Assembly: GCF_006384975.1 (NCBI RefSeq)
Contig: NZ_CP021645.1
Span: 1,764,001-1,828,000, forward strand
DNA from: Pseudomonas oryzihabitans
Lineage (GTDB): Bacteria > Pseudomonadota > Gammaproteobacteria > Pseudomonadales > Pseudomonadaceae
DNA: 64,000 nt
Reading direction: 5' to 3'
This document shows positions 1 to 7,804 of this stretch, piece after piece. The notes below the pieces were generated by a model, which searched no databases, was not told the DNA's origin, and saw only the letters and a list, made by a program, of their open reading frames with translations. The position numbers and the translations under genes were made by a program. Within the stretch, counting starts at the first letter, position 1. Every line of letters starts with the position of its first letter.

Positions 1-2
1 CC

Positions 3-377
3 TTCCTGGCGCTGACCACCCTGCTGGGCTTCGGTCTCTGGTGGCGGGCGCGGCGCCAGCCGGCCGTCTTGCCGGCGACACCGGGCGTGGACAGTCGCCT
101 GCAACGCGAAGACCTGCTGCGCGCCTGCCAAAGCAACGATCCCCATGCCACTCGCCACGCCTTGGACGCCTGGGCCCGGCAGCAACCGGAAACCCTGGCC
201 GCCATGGGTGCCCGCTTCGAACCGCTGGCCGCCGCCCTCGACGACCTCAATGGCGCGCTGTACAGCGAAGCCGGTCAGCGCTGGCAGGGCGAGACGCTGT
301 GGCAGGCGATCAACGCCCTGCCACCACTCACGCCCGAGGCGGTCCATCACACCCTGCCGCCGCTCTATCCGCGCTGA
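3..377 (+). CDS. BatD-like protein, C-terminal fragment (5' end outside window)
   Basis: The visible 124 residues open with a hydrophobic segment ([14 protein letters not shown]) followed by basic residues, which reads as the last membrane anchor of an inner-membrane protein with a short cytoplasmic tail. The tail (residues ~20-124) is helical, with [13 protein letters not shown] and LNGALYSE. This matches my memory of the C-terminal tail of BatD (oxygen-tolerance/aerotolerance) proteins, which lie at the end of bat operons with MoxR and von Willebrand-domain proteins. The gene enters from the left, so the large periplasmic part cannot be checked. Its stop overlaps the convergent yceH stop by 13 bp. 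The family call rests on the tail alone and is moderate. Confidence 0.6.
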   Translation, partial: FLALTTLLGFGLWWRARRQPAVLPATPGVDSRLQREDLLRACQSNDPHATRHALDAWARQQPETLAAMGARFEPLAAALDDLNGALYSEAGQRWQGETLWQAINALPPLTPEAVHHTLPPLYPR

Positions 378-1030
378 GCGGCTTCCTCCAGGCGCGCCAG
401 GCGCTCTTCCAGCGTGGCGATCCGGGCCTCCAGAGCCTCCAGCCGTCCTTCGCGACCACCCGCTGACGCCGCACCTTCGCTGGCACTGCCCAACTGAGCG
501 ATCTGGGCTTCGCGTTCCGCGGCACTGCCGAACAGATGCAGGTAGCGCTCTTCGCGCTGCCCGGGCTGACGGCCGAGACCAACAGCCAAGCCGCGGGCGA
601 TCAGGCGCTCCAGGTGATGGCGCACCTGCTCGGTATCGTCGAAGGCATGCATCCGCCCGCTGCGGGCGAGCAACTCACCCAGGGTCTGGGGGCCGCGCAG
701 GAACAACAGCGCACAGAGCACCCACTGCGGTGGTGGCAATTCCAGCGCCTTGTCCAGGCGCTGCTCCCAGCGATCCGCCCGACTGCCCATCACCAGACGG
801 GCCAGGCCGCGCTCCTCCAACCGCCGCAGCCCCTGCCCCACTTCCCCTGGGGTCAGGTTGAGCACCGGCTCGCGACTGGTCTTCTGGTTGCAGGCCAGTA
901 CCAGTGCATTGAGGGTCAGCGGATAGGTTTCCGGCGTGGTCAGCTGCTTTTCGATCAGGCTGCCGAGGACGCGGACCTCGGCCGCGCTCAGCGGTTCTTC
1001 GGCGAAGGCAGGGGTGGCTTCTTGGCTCAT
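365..1030 (-). CDS. yceH: YceH family protein (DUF480)
   Basis: A 221-residue protein of the DUF480/YceH family, about the usual length. After a short acidic lead, [28 protein letters not shown] begins the first winged-helix domain (residues ~15-95), with the typical [14 protein letters not shown] stretch. A second winged helix follows (~100-180, [20 protein letters not shown]). The C-terminal ~40 residues ([23 protein letters not shown]) form a clear coiled coil. Paired winged helices suggest nucleic-acid binding, but no precise role is established. ATG start; the gene converges on the BatD-like gene with a 13 bp overlap, and its upstream side carries a MITE-like element. Confidence 0.9.
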   Translation of the reverse strand: MSQEATPAFAEEPLSAAEVRVLGSLIEKQLTTPETYPLTLNALVLACNQKTSREPVLNLTPGEVGQGLRRLEERGLARLVMGSRADRWEQRLDKALELPPPQWVLCALLFLRGPQTLGELLARSGRMHAFDDTEQVRHHLERLIARGLAVGLGRQPGQREERYLHLFGSAAEREAQIAQLGSASEGAASAGGREGRLEALEARIATLEERLARLEEAAQRG

Positions 1031-1073
1031 GGCGAACTCCGCAAGGATGAGGCGCCAGCCTAGCCCGCCCTCA

Positions 1074-1273
1074 GACCCTGTTCAACGTCTCGCGAGCTAG
1101 AGCCAAACCAGGCCTGGGCGGCCCCGCGAAAATAGCCGAGGAAGCGGATCGGACCCGCGCTCGGGTTTACGAATGGTAAATGAGCATTGCGACGGAGCCG
1201 CCTAGGCGGGGCTGACCTTCCAGGCCATTTTCAACGCCGTTTGGCCAACGCGCAGCAGACTTTGATCAGGCTC
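1074..1273. mobile_element. MITE-like element, family A, copy 1 (older, degenerate ends)
   Basis: This 200 bp stretch aligns along its length with 58825-58994. Shared blocks include CTCGCGAGCTAGAGCCAAAC, GGCGGCCCCGCGAAAATAG, GAGGAAGCGGA, GGTAAATGAGCATT and CAGGCCATTTTCAACGC. Ends are imperfect inverted repeats (GACCCTGTTCAACGTCT against the complement of AGACTTTGATCAGGCTC). TCA stands directly on both sides (1071-1073 and 1274-1276), as expected for a 3-bp target duplication. No transposase is encoded. It is 30 bp longer than copy 2, with extra bases near 1150 and 1195. The right TCA is the complement of the EamA gene's stop codon. Confidence 0.8.
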
Positions 1274-2179
1274 TCAACGACGTCGCCACTGGGGCACACC
1301 GATCAGCACCACGGCACCGACGATGACCAGCATCGCCAGCATTTCCGCCGGCCCGATCCGCTCGCCGGCGAACAGGGTGCCCAGCAGCACCGCCACCACC
1401 GGATTGACGTAGGCATAGCTGGTAGCGGCAGCCGGCCGGACCCGACCCAGCAGATAGAGATAGGCGCTGAAGGCGATCAGCGATCCGAAGACTACCAGGT
1501 AGCCCAGCGCCAACCAGCCGCCCAGTGTCGGCCACTGCTGCAACTGCTCGCCACTGAACCGGCTGGCGAGCAACAGCGCGGCGCCCGCTACCAGCATCTC
1601 CACCGCGCTGGCCATGGCGCCCCGTGGCATTGGCAGGTAGCGACTCCAGATCGAGCCGAAGGCCCAGGCCGCCGCCGCGAGCAGGATCACCGCCGCGCCC
1701 AGGGGAGTCGCGCTCATGGTGTCGCCCAGATTGAGCAGCGCGATGCCCACCAGCCCGAGCGCGATACCGGCCCACTCCAGTAGGGTATTGCGCTGCCCCC
1801 AGAGCAGGCCGAACAGCAGGGTGAACAGCGGCACCGTGGCGATCGCCAGGGCCGCAACGCCCGAGGTCACGCCCCAGTGCTCGGCCAGCGTCACGCCGCC
1901 GTTGCCGACGCCCAGCAGCAGGATACCGATCACCCCGGCAGCCAGGGTTTCGCGCAGGCTCGGCCAGGGCGTGCCGCGCCAACGCAGCCAACCGAGCATG
2001 AGCAGGCCAGCCACCGTGAATCTCAGCCCCGCCATCAACAACGGCGGCCAGTGGGCGATACCGAGACGAATCACCAGATAGGTGGAACCCCAGATCACAT
2101 AGAGGGCGAAGAAGGCGCCCAGCAAGGGCAGCCAGGTGGGCAGGCGCGGCGCGCTGCAGGGCGAAGCAGAGGTATCCAT
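1274..2179 (-). CDS. EamA/DMT-superfamily transporter (YedA-like)
   Basis: A 301-residue inner-membrane protein with about ten hydrophobic helices in two EamA halves (residues ~20-150 and ~165-295). The first half has the family signature FFALYVIWGSTYLVIRLGI; the second has AAAWAFGSIWSRYLP and ends SLIAFSAYLYLLGRVRPA with VLLGTLFAGERI. These are typical of the YedA/RhaT-like branch of drug/metabolite exporters; the substrate cannot be told. I use the ATG at 2179 rather than a TTG two codons upstream. It is divergent from an Lrp-family regulator 153 bp away, a layout common for Lrp-controlled amino-acid or metabolite exporters, so regulation by that neighbour is a reasonable inference. Its TGA stop coincides with the target duplication of the adjacent MITE. 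Confidence 0.88.
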   Translation of the reverse strand: MDTSASPCSAPRLPTWLPLLGAFFALYVIWGSTYLVIRLGIAHWPPLLMAGLRFTVAGLLMLGWLRWRGTPWPSLRETLAAGVIGILLLGVGNGGVTLAEHWGVTSGVAALAIATVPLFTLLFGLLWGQRNTLLEWAGIALGLVGIALLNLGDTMSATPLGAAVILLAAAAWAFGSIWSRYLPMPRGAMASAVEMLVAGAALLLASRFSGEQLQQWPTLGGWLALGYLVVFGSLIAFSAYLYLLGRVRPAAATSYAYVNPVVAVLLGTLFAGERIGPAEMLAMLVIVGAVVLIGVPQWRRR

Positions 2180-2301
2180 GCGCAACAGATTTCCAGGAGT
2201 GTCCGGTAGATATTGTAGGAGCGGGTGCGCAGGAGGCTAAGATAGAGTCACTGGAGAAACAGCCAGAATGACCTTCGACTCAGTGGCTTTTGTGGGAGCT
2301 G

Positions 2302-2318
2302 GCCTTCGATTCGAAGGC
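2302..2318. promoter_or_regulatory. Perfect 17-bp inverted repeat, possible operator
   Basis: GCCTTCGATTCGAAGGC reads the same on both strands apart from its central base. It ends 14 bp before the ATG of the Lrp-family gene and lies in the divergent region shared with the EamA exporter. It could be the regulator's own operator, or an mRNA hairpin just ahead of the ribosome-binding site. The preceding TGTGGGAGCTGG resembles the start of Pseudomonas REP sequences, so a REP remnant is the main alternative. Confidence 0.45.
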
Positions 2319-2332
2319 TCAAGGAGCAAAGC

Positions 2333-2770
2333 ATGGATCACCTCGATCGACGCCTGATCGACCTGCTGCTAGTGGATGGCCGCGCCAGCTACGCCGAGCT
2401 GGGCCGCCGGCTGGGGCTTTCCGCGCCGGCCATCGCCGAGCGCGTCGCCAAGCTCGAAGACGCTGGGATCATCACCGGCTATGGCGCTCGCATCGACCGC
2501 CGCGCCTTGGGTTATGGCGCCGAATGCCTGGTTTCACTGCGGATGCACAGCGCCTGCAATGGCCCGCTGCTCAAGAAGCTGGAAGCCCTACCCCAACTGA
2601 TCGCCTGTCACCGCGTGACCGGCGAAGACTGCCTGATGCTTCGCGCCGCCGTGCGCGACATGAGCGAGCTGGAGGTTCTGATCGACAAGCTGGCGACCTT
2701 CGGCATGAGCCGTACCGTGTTGGTGCTGTCGACGCCTTTCGAACGCCCACTGCCACTCGATACCGCCTGA
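2333..2770 (+). CDS. Lrp/AsnC-family transcriptional regulator
   Basis: A 145-residue protein with the standard Lrp/AsnC plan. The N-terminal helix-turn-helix (residues 1-60) is LDRRLIDLLLVDGRASYAEL followed by GRRLGLSAPAIAERVAKLEDAGII. The C-terminal RAM/effector domain (~65-140) has VSLRMH, IACHRVTGEDCLMLRAAV and the closing strand MSRTVLVLSTPFER. Such proteins form octamers or dimers of dimers and sense amino acids. AAGGAG stands eight bases before the ATG. It is divergent from the EamA exporter gene, the likely target, and a 17-bp inverted repeat lies just upstream. The effector is unknown. Confidence 0.93.
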   Translation: MDHLDRRLIDLLLVDGRASYAELGRRLGLSAPAIAERVAKLEDAGIITGYGARIDRRALGYGAECLVSLRMHSACNGPLLKKLEALPQLIACHRVTGEDCLMLRAAVRDMSELEVLIDKLATFGMSRTVLVLSTPFERPLPLDTA

Positions 2771-2781
2771 CGCCGTCCATG

Positions 2782-2812
2782 AAAAAGCCCCGGGCCTTGC
2801 GGCACCGGGGCT
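2782..2812 (-). terminator. Rho-independent terminator of the DUF2076 gene
   Basis: AGCCCCGG and CCGGGGCT pair around an 11-base loop. On the minus strand the stem is followed by a run of five T, so it serves the gene ending at 2828. On the plus strand there is no T tract, so it is a weak stop for the convergent Lrp-family gene. Confidence 0.85.
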
Positions 2813-2827
2813 GTGGGGTGCTAGACG

Positions 2828-3616
2828 CTAGATGAAAGAGTCGTCGTCACCGTTGTCATCGAAGAAACCGCCGCCACCGTTATCACCGTAGTCGGCCGCA
2901 TCCTGGAAGCCACCGTTATCCTGGAAACCGCCAGCGTCCTGGAAGCCGCCGCCATTGTCGTAGTTGCCATTGTCGGCCCAGGCATCCTGAGGACCACCAC
3001 CAGCGAAGCCAGGATCGGTGGGCGTTTCGTTGATGACGTTGACGATCTCCTCGGGCTGCGAGTGATGGAACAGCCCGGAGATGGCCTGGGCCGCCAGCAT
3101 GCCACCTGCCACACCGGCCGCGGTCTGCAAGGCGCCACCCATGAAGCCCCCCATACGCGACGGTGCGGCCTGGGGTGCGGCATAACCCGGTGCCGGCTGG
3201 CCATAGCCAGGAGCGGGCTGGGCGTAACCGGGGTTGGGCTGACCATAGCCGGGACGGGGCGCCGCCGGCCCCGGATCGTTCCAACCACGCGAGGGCGCGG
3301 CGTTATTGGCCGGCGCCTGGGCGTTGGACGACTGACCGCCCCCGAACAGACTGGAAAGAAAACCGCCGCTGCTGGGACGGTTCTGCTGGAGTTGCTGCAT
3401 CTGACTCTCCAGCTCCTTGACGCGCTGGTCCAGTCGCTTGATGGCCGCCTCCTGGATCAGCATGGCCTGGGCCATGTAGTAAGGCGCGGCCGGCTGGTCG
3501 CGCAACCGCTGTTGAATCAGGGCCTCGGCTTCACGATCCCGAGGCGCGGTCTGGGCTTCCGTGGTCTTGAGACGGTCGAACAGACCCTCGATCAGCTGGC
3601 TTTCTTCGCGTTGCAT
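2828..3616 (-). CDS. DUF2076 domain-containing protein
   Basis: A 262-residue protein. The N-terminal part (residues 1-~80) begins MQREESQLIEGLFDRLK and carries the DUF2076 features (REAEALIQQRL, PYYMAQAMLIQE) and a coiled coil (LDQRVKELESQMQQLQQ). The middle is low-complexity: SSLFGGGQ, then tandem PGYGQP/PGYAQP units (~120-150), then a glycine-rich hydrophobic stretch (GGFMGGALQTAAGVAGGMLAAQAI). The tail is acidic, with repeated GGFQD units and a run of D/G/N. The family resembles periplasmic or surface-associated proteins, but no function is established. A good minus-strand terminator follows at 2782-2812. Single-gene transcription unit. Confidence 0.88.
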   Translation of the reverse strand: MQREESQLIEGLFDRLKTTEAQTAPRDREAEALIQQRLRDQPAAPYYMAQAMLIQEAAIKRLDQRVKELESQMQQLQQNRPSSGGFLSSLFGGGQSSNAQAPANNAAPSRGWNDPGPAAPRPGYGQPNPGYAQPAPGYGQPAPGYAAPQAAPSRMGGFMGGALQTAAGVAGGMLAAQAISGLFHHSQPEEIVNVINETPTDPGFAGGGPQDAWADNGNYDNGGGFQDAGGFQDNGGFQDAADYGDNGGGGFFDDNGDDDSFI

Positions 3617-3903
3617 GGTGACCCTCCCGCAGACGAGCTACTGATGGCGTTCCCCTGGGAACGGCCTGAATGTCGAAAGGCGCACCATGGTGCGCTTGCT
3701 GTCCAGATAATGGCGAACCAGCCGCTTTTCAAGATCGACCATCTTCGCGTTCAGCCTGGATTCAGCCAGATCCCGCGGCCTAGGCGTGATCGTCGGCTGC
3801 TCAGGTTTGGAAAAGACGCTGGACGGGGGAGTTCCAGGGCGCTGGCGAGACTGGACAATTGGCAGCCACTACCGGAGCCTGGCACTTTCGCCGAGGGACG
3901 ACC

Positions 3904-4470
3904 ATGCCGCCGCTGCTTCTCTTGATCGACCAGCAACAGGGTATCCGCGCTCCCCACCTGGGGCCGCGCAACCATCCCGAAGCGGAGCTGCGCATGGCCG
4001 AGCTGCTGGCCGCCTGGCGCCAGGCAAGGGCGCCCCTGGCCCACGTTCGGCACCTGTCGCGCAGTCCGACCTCGGTGTTCTGGCCCGGCCAACCCGGCGT
4101 GGACTTCCAGCCCGCGCTGGCACCCCTGCCAGGCGAGACGGTATTCGACAAGCAGGTCCCCGATGCCTTCGCCCACAGCGGCCTGGAGCGCTGGTTGCTC
4201 CAGCGCGGCATCGAAGAGCTGCTCGTCTGCGGTGTGGCCAGCGAGAATTCGGTGGAGGCCACCGCCCGTAGCGCCGACAACCTCGGCTTTCGCACCTGGG
4301 TGGCGGAAGATGCCTGCTATACCTTCGCCAAGGCCGACTTCGCCGGACGAGCCCACAGCGCCGATGAGGTCCACGCGATGGCCATGGCCAACCTCGACGG
4401 CGAATATGCCACCGTCACCTCCACCGCCCTGTTGCTCGAACGCCTGCGAGCGGGCAGGTCGTCCTGCTAG
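3904..4470 (+). CDS. Isochorismatase-fold protein (cysteine hydrolase family) with Ser at the nucleophile position
   Basis: A 188-residue Rossmann-like protein of the isochorismatase/nicotinamidase superfamily. The first strand LLLLIDQQQG supplies the usual catalytic Asp, and FDKQVPDAFAHSGL the catalytic Lys. The strand where the family has its Cys (normally x-C-V-x-x-T) reads CGVASENSVEATARSA, so the expected nucleophile is Ser. The downstream NLGFRTWVAEDAC and LDGEYATV agree with the family. It may be a binding protein, or a subfamily with different chemistry. I chose the ATG at 3904, which has GAGGGA six bases upstream; an in-frame start at 3859 adds 15 residues without conservation. Substrate unknown. 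Confidence 0.82.
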   Translation: MPPLLLLIDQQQGIRAPHLGPRNHPEAELRMAELLAAWRQARAPLAHVRHLSRSPTSVFWPGQPGVDFQPALAPLPGETVFDKQVPDAFAHSGLERWLLQRGIEELLVCGVASENSVEATARSADNLGFRTWVAEDACYTFAKADFAGRAHSADEVHAMAMANLDGEYATVTSTALLLERLRAGRSSC

Positions 4471-4500
4471 ACTGCCGCCCTGCCCGTCTGGAATAGCTGC

Positions 4501-5145
4501 ATGAACCCTGTCGATATCCTGCGCGACTCGTTGTTGTTCTTCGCTCGCAACCTGCGTCCCCTGGCCGTCCTCACCCTGCCCTGGCTGCTGCTCGAATCCC
4601 TGCTGCGCTACCAGGTGCTGGAGCGCTTCGGCGTGAGCAACGGGCTGTGGGACCTGCTGGTCAGCCTGCTGTGCTATCCGCTGTATACCGCCTCACTGCT
4701 GATCTTTCTCGAGGCGCGTACCCAGGGCACCACACCGCGGCTGAGTGGCGTCTGGGGGGCTGCGCTCTTGCTCTGGCCGCGCTTCGCCATCCTGGCGGCG
4801 ATCACCTCGGGCTTGGTGATGCTGGGCTTTTCGCTATTGATCGTCCCGGGCTTCCTGATCATGACCCTGCTGGCCTTCGCCGAGAACCTGCTGGTATTGG
4901 AGGGACGGGCGCCGCTGGATGCCCTGCACGGCAGCCTGCGGATGACCCGCGGCCATTTCTTCACCTTGCTGGCCTGCATCCTGGCGACGGTATTGCCGGC
5001 CTGGCTGATCGATGCCTGGATCGCCCAGCACTTCGCCAAGGCAGCGACCCCGGAGATCATCCTGCAGACCCTCTCGGGCCTGCTGCAACTGATCCCCAGC
5101 ATCGCCATCTATCGCGTCTATATGCTGGTCAGGCCCAAGACCTGA
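4501..5145 (+). CDS. YciC-like integral membrane protein
   Basis: A 214-residue, strongly hydrophobic protein with about six predicted membrane segments: PLAVLTLPWLLLESLL, LLVSLLCYPLYTASLLIFLEA, FAILAAITSGLVMLGFSLLIVPGFLIMTLLAF, FFTLLACILATVLPAWLI and a last segment near the C-terminus. The central FAENLLVLEGRAPLDALHGS followed by LRMTRGHFFTL resembles the YciC/UPF0259 and related glycerophosphoryl-diesterase-membrane-domain proteins, in which this S-x-x-L-x-x-G motif recurs. It starts 30 bp after the isochorismatase-fold gene on the same strand and may be cotranscribed. No specific function can be given. Confidence 0.75.
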   Translation: MNPVDILRDSLLFFARNLRPLAVLTLPWLLLESLLRYQVLERFGVSNGLWDLLVSLLCYPLYTASLLIFLEARTQGTTPRLSGVWGAALLLWPRFAILAAITSGLVMLGFSLLIVPGFLIMTLLAFAENLLVLEGRAPLDALHGSLRMTRGHFFTLLACILATVLPAWLIDAWIAQHFAKAATPEIILQTLSGLLQLIPSIAIYRVYMLVRPKT

Positions 5146-5173
5146 GCACCGCTCGAGGACGCGCGAGCCCGCG

Positions 5174-5713
5174 TCACCACATCAGGTCGTCAGGCACCTG
5201 GTAGGCGGCGTAGGGATCGTCCGGGTCCGGCTCGCCGCTCTGCACGTTGAGCAAGACCACCCGCTTGGGATCGCGTTCCTGGATGCGCTCGGCGGTCGCC
5301 CGCGGCACCACCTCGTAGCGACCCTCGTAGCGGACGATGGCGAGACTGCCCTTGCTGAGCTTGTCTCTCATCATGACGTTGACCGACAGGCGCTTGACCT
5401 TCTTGTCGTCGACGAAGTTGTAGTAATCCTCGGTAGTGAGCTTGGGCAGGCGACTGGTCTCGATCAACTGCTTGATCTGGGCCTGCTCGGCCTTGCGCCT
5501 CTTCTTCTCTTCCTGGGCCCGATTGAGTTCCTGGTCCTTGGCCAGTTTCTCCGCCTGGGCCTGCTGGACGGCCAACTCCTGAGAGCGATCCTTTTCCGCC
5601 TGCCCGCGGTGCTCCATGCGGTTCTGCTTTTGCTTCTGCTTGACGGCCTGCTTGGCCTGCTTTTCATTGACCAACCCAGCTTTCAGCAGTTGGTCGCGTA
5701 GGGACATGCTCAT
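5174..5713 (-). CDS. DUF2058 family protein (YaiL-like)
   Basis: A 179-residue protein with the DUF2058 layout. It opens SLRDQLLKAGLVNEKQAKQA, followed by a long lysine/glutamine-rich charged helix (residues ~20-85, KQKQKQNRMEHR ... AQEEKKRRKAEQAQIKQL). A folded domain follows: YYNFVDDKKVKRLSVN, LAIVRYEGRYEVVPRA and RDPKRVVLLN. The family is often annotated as nucleoprotein or polynucleotide-associated protein YaiL. The basic helix fits nucleic-acid contact, but the role is not known. It is convergent with the YciC-like gene, with 28 bp between stops. Confidence 0.88.
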   Translation of the reverse strand: MSMSLRDQLLKAGLVNEKQAKQAVKQKQKQNRMEHRGQAEKDRSQELAVQQAQAEKLAKDQELNRAQEEKKRRKAEQAQIKQLIETSRLPKLTTEDYYNFVDDKKVKRLSVNVMMRDKLSKGSLAIVRYEGRYEVVPRATAERIQERDPKRVVLLNVQSGEPDPDDPYAAYQVPDDLMW

Positions 5714-5885
5714 CGATACGACTCGTCTAGATCATCCAAGAGGGGCACGACCAAAAGACCGCCGTGCGCCAGGGTGTTCATCCTGCGCAGCCGACGAACC
5801 GAGTGCAAGCCTTTCACGGGGGTGAAATAATGCGACCATTACCTATCCCGCCCCTGGTTCGGGCGCTGCCGATCAAAATTCGCCC

Positions 5886-6809
5886 ATGATTACTCTCGCG
5901 ATCGTCCTGCTCTTCGTCGCCAGCGTGCTCTTCGTCCACCTTCGCGGACAAGCGCGCCTGCCCTTCCTGCGCCAGTTGGTCAACCACTCGGCGGTCTTCG
6001 CCCCCTACAACGCGCTGATGTATCTGTTCTCCAGCGTGCCGTCCAAGCCCTACCTGGATCGCAGCCGCTTTCCGGAACTGGACGTGCTCAAGGACAACTG
6101 GCAGGACATCCGCGTCGAGGCCCTGCGCCTGTTCGACGAGGGTTACATCCGCGCGGCGGAAAAGGACAACGATGCCGGTTTCGGCTCCTTCTTCAAGAAG
6201 GGCTGGAAGCGCTTCTACCTGACCTGGTACGGCGAGCCGCTGCCCTCCGCCCAGACCCTCTGCCCGCGCACCGTGGAATTGGTACGGCAGATTCCCAACG
6301 TCAAGGGCGCCATGTTCGCCCTGCTGCCGGGCGGCAGCCATCTGAATCCGCACCGCGACCCCTTTGGCGGCTCGCTGCGCTATCACCTGGGCCTGGCTAC
6401 GCCCAACTCGGATGCCTGCCGCATCTATGTCGACGGCCAGCCCTATGCCTGGCGCGACGGCGAGGACGTGATGTTCGACGAAACCTATGTGCACTGGGTG
6501 AAGAACGAGACCGACCAGACTCGCGTCATCCTGTTCTGCGACGTGGAGCGGCCGCTGCGCAATCGGCTGCTGACCCGCGTCAACCAGGCGGTCAGTCGCT
6601 TCCTCGGCAGCGCCACGGCGCCGCAGAACGTGGAAGGCGAGCGCGTCGGCGGTATCAACCAGGCCTATGCCTTCAGCAAGAGATTCGGGGATCGGATCGG
6701 CGGCGGCGTGAAGAAATTCAAACGGCGCCATCCCAAGGCCTATCGCATCGCCAAGCCAATACTGGCCGTGCTGGTAGTGATCGCCCTGTACCAGTGGATC
6801 GCCAGCTGA
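5886..6809 (+). CDS. lpxO: LpxO-like lipid A beta-hydroxylase (aspartyl/asparaginyl beta-hydroxylase family)
   Basis: A 307-residue Fe(II)/2-oxoglutarate dioxygenase anchored in the inner membrane. An N-terminal hydrophobic helix (residues 2-19) is followed by the AspH domain (~60-225), with the iron-binding stretch LNPHRDPFGGSLRYHLGL (H and D), the 2OG-binding Arg in RIYVDG and the second iron His in YVHWVKNE. A second hydrophobic helix lies at the extreme C-terminus (AKPILAVLVVIALYQWI). This matches LpxO, which 2-hydroxylates a lipid A acyl chain. Pseudomonads can carry two paralogues, so the exact paralogue is not assigned. It stands alone on the plus strand, convergent with the flagellar/chemotaxis block. 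Confidence 0.88.
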   Translation: MITLAIVLLFVASVLFVHLRGQARLPFLRQLVNHSAVFAPYNALMYLFSSVPSKPYLDRSRFPELDVLKDNWQDIRVEALRLFDEGYIRAAEKDNDAGFGSFFKKGWKRFYLTWYGEPLPSAQTLCPRTVELVRQIPNVKGAMFALLPGGSHLNPHRDPFGGSLRYHLGLATPNSDACRIYVDGQPYAWRDGEDVMFDETYVHWVKNETDQTRVILFCDVERPLRNRLLTRVNQAVSRFLGSATAPQNVEGERVGGINQAYAFSKRFGDRIGGGVKKFKRRHPKAYRIAKPILAVLVVIALYQWIAS

Positions 6810-6832
6810 GGCGGCGATCCCGCGCCGGCGCT

Positions 6833-7249
6833 TCAGCCGGAGCGCTGTTGACGCTGCCGGTGCAGCCGCGTGACCAATTCGGCCTCGGCCTGGGACAGGC
6901 CACAGGCCTGGGTGAGATCGTCGGCGCTGGCGCCTAACCCCACCAGGCGCGCGGCCTGGGAAAACGACAGACTGGTGGGGTCGCTCTGCTCGATCTGGGT
7001 CAACCGATCGGGCAAGGGAGCGACCACCTTGGCCAATCCTTGGACCTGCTCGCCCATGCGCACCTGCCCCGCCTGGTAGGTTTCCAGACGCTTGAGCAGG
7101 ATCTGCATGCGCTTGTCGACAAGGGCCTCTCGCTCGGCCAGCTTGGCCGCCTGCTGCTGCTGGCGCTGCCAGAGCAGCCAACAGCAACCGCCGAGGCCGG
7201 CACAGGCCAACCCCAGGGCGACGCTGAGCAGGATCAGCCCGACGAGCAT
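6833..7249 (-). CDS. DUF2802 protein, last gene of the chemotaxis cluster
   Basis: A 138-residue protein with one N-terminal membrane helix (MLVGLILLSVALGLACAGLG). A glutamine-rich coiled coil follows (QRQQQQAAKLAEREALVDKRM, ~residues 28-75). The C-terminal segment, SQAARLVGLGASADDLTQACGLSQAEAELVTRLH, is the DUF2802 core and looks like a small helix-turn-helix. I start at the ATG at 7249, which shares one base with the cheW stop (TGATG), implying translational coupling. The same gene follows cheW in other pseudomonads (PA1465 position). Function unknown; its place suggests a tie to the polar chemosensory array. Confidence 0.85.
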   Translation of the reverse strand: MLVGLILLSVALGLACAGLGGCCWLLWQRQQQQAAKLAEREALVDKRMQILLKRLETYQAGQVRMGEQVQGLAKVVAPLPDRLTQIEQSDPTSLSFSQAARLVGLGASADDLTQACGLSQAEAELVTRLHRQRQQRSG

Positions 7250-7728
7250 CAGATGCTTTCCAGCTCCGACCACTCTTCTTCGGTCATCAGCTTGTCCAGC
7301 TCGACCAGGATCAGCAACTCGCCATTCTTGTTGCACACGCCCTGGATGAACTTGGCGGACTCGTCGTTACCCACGCTCGGCGCCGTCTCGATCTCCGACT
7401 GCCGCAGATAAACCACTTCGGCCACGCTGTCGACCAGGATGCCGACGACCTGCTTGTCGGCCTCGATGATGACGATCCGGGTGTTGTCGGTCACTTCGGT
7501 AGGCAGCAGACCAAAACGTTGGCGGGTGTCGATCACCGTGACCACGTTGCCGCGCAGGTTGATGATGCCCAGCACGTAGCTCGGCGCACCCGGGACCGGA
7601 GCGATTTCGGTGTAGCGCAGGACTTCCTGGACCTGCATCACGTTGATGCCGTAGGTCTCGTTATCCAGACGGAAGGTGACCCATTGCAGGACCGGATCTT
7701 CGGAACCCTGTGCGGACGTTTTTTTCAT
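7249..7728 (-). CDS. cheW: Chemotaxis coupling protein CheW
   Basis: A 159-residue CheW, nearly identical in my memory to the P. aeruginosa cluster I protein. Hallmarks are WVTFRLDNETYGINVMQVQEVLR, the receptor-facing VPGAPSYVLGIINLRGNVVTVIDTRQRFGL, IVIIEADKQVVGILVDSVAEV and the C-terminal EEEWSEL. It links the chemoreceptors to CheA at the polar array. The start at 7728 (MKKTSAQGSED) is preferred because AGGGA precedes it and the length then equals known orthologues. It is cotranscribed with the DUF2802 gene, with one base of overlap. Confidence 0.97.
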   Translation of the reverse strand: MKKTSAQGSEDPVLQWVTFRLDNETYGINVMQVQEVLRYTEIAPVPGAPSYVLGIINLRGNVVTVIDTRQRFGLLPTEVTDNTRIVIIEADKQVVGILVDSVAEVVYLRQSEIETAPSVGNDESAKFIQGVCNKNGELLILVELDKLMTEEEWSELESI

Positions 7729-7804
7729 GTTCCCTAGCCTCGTCAATTACCGCACGCGCGGCGAAGCGGGCGAACCCGCTGGTTAGTTGCGGTTGGCGGG
7801 CGCC

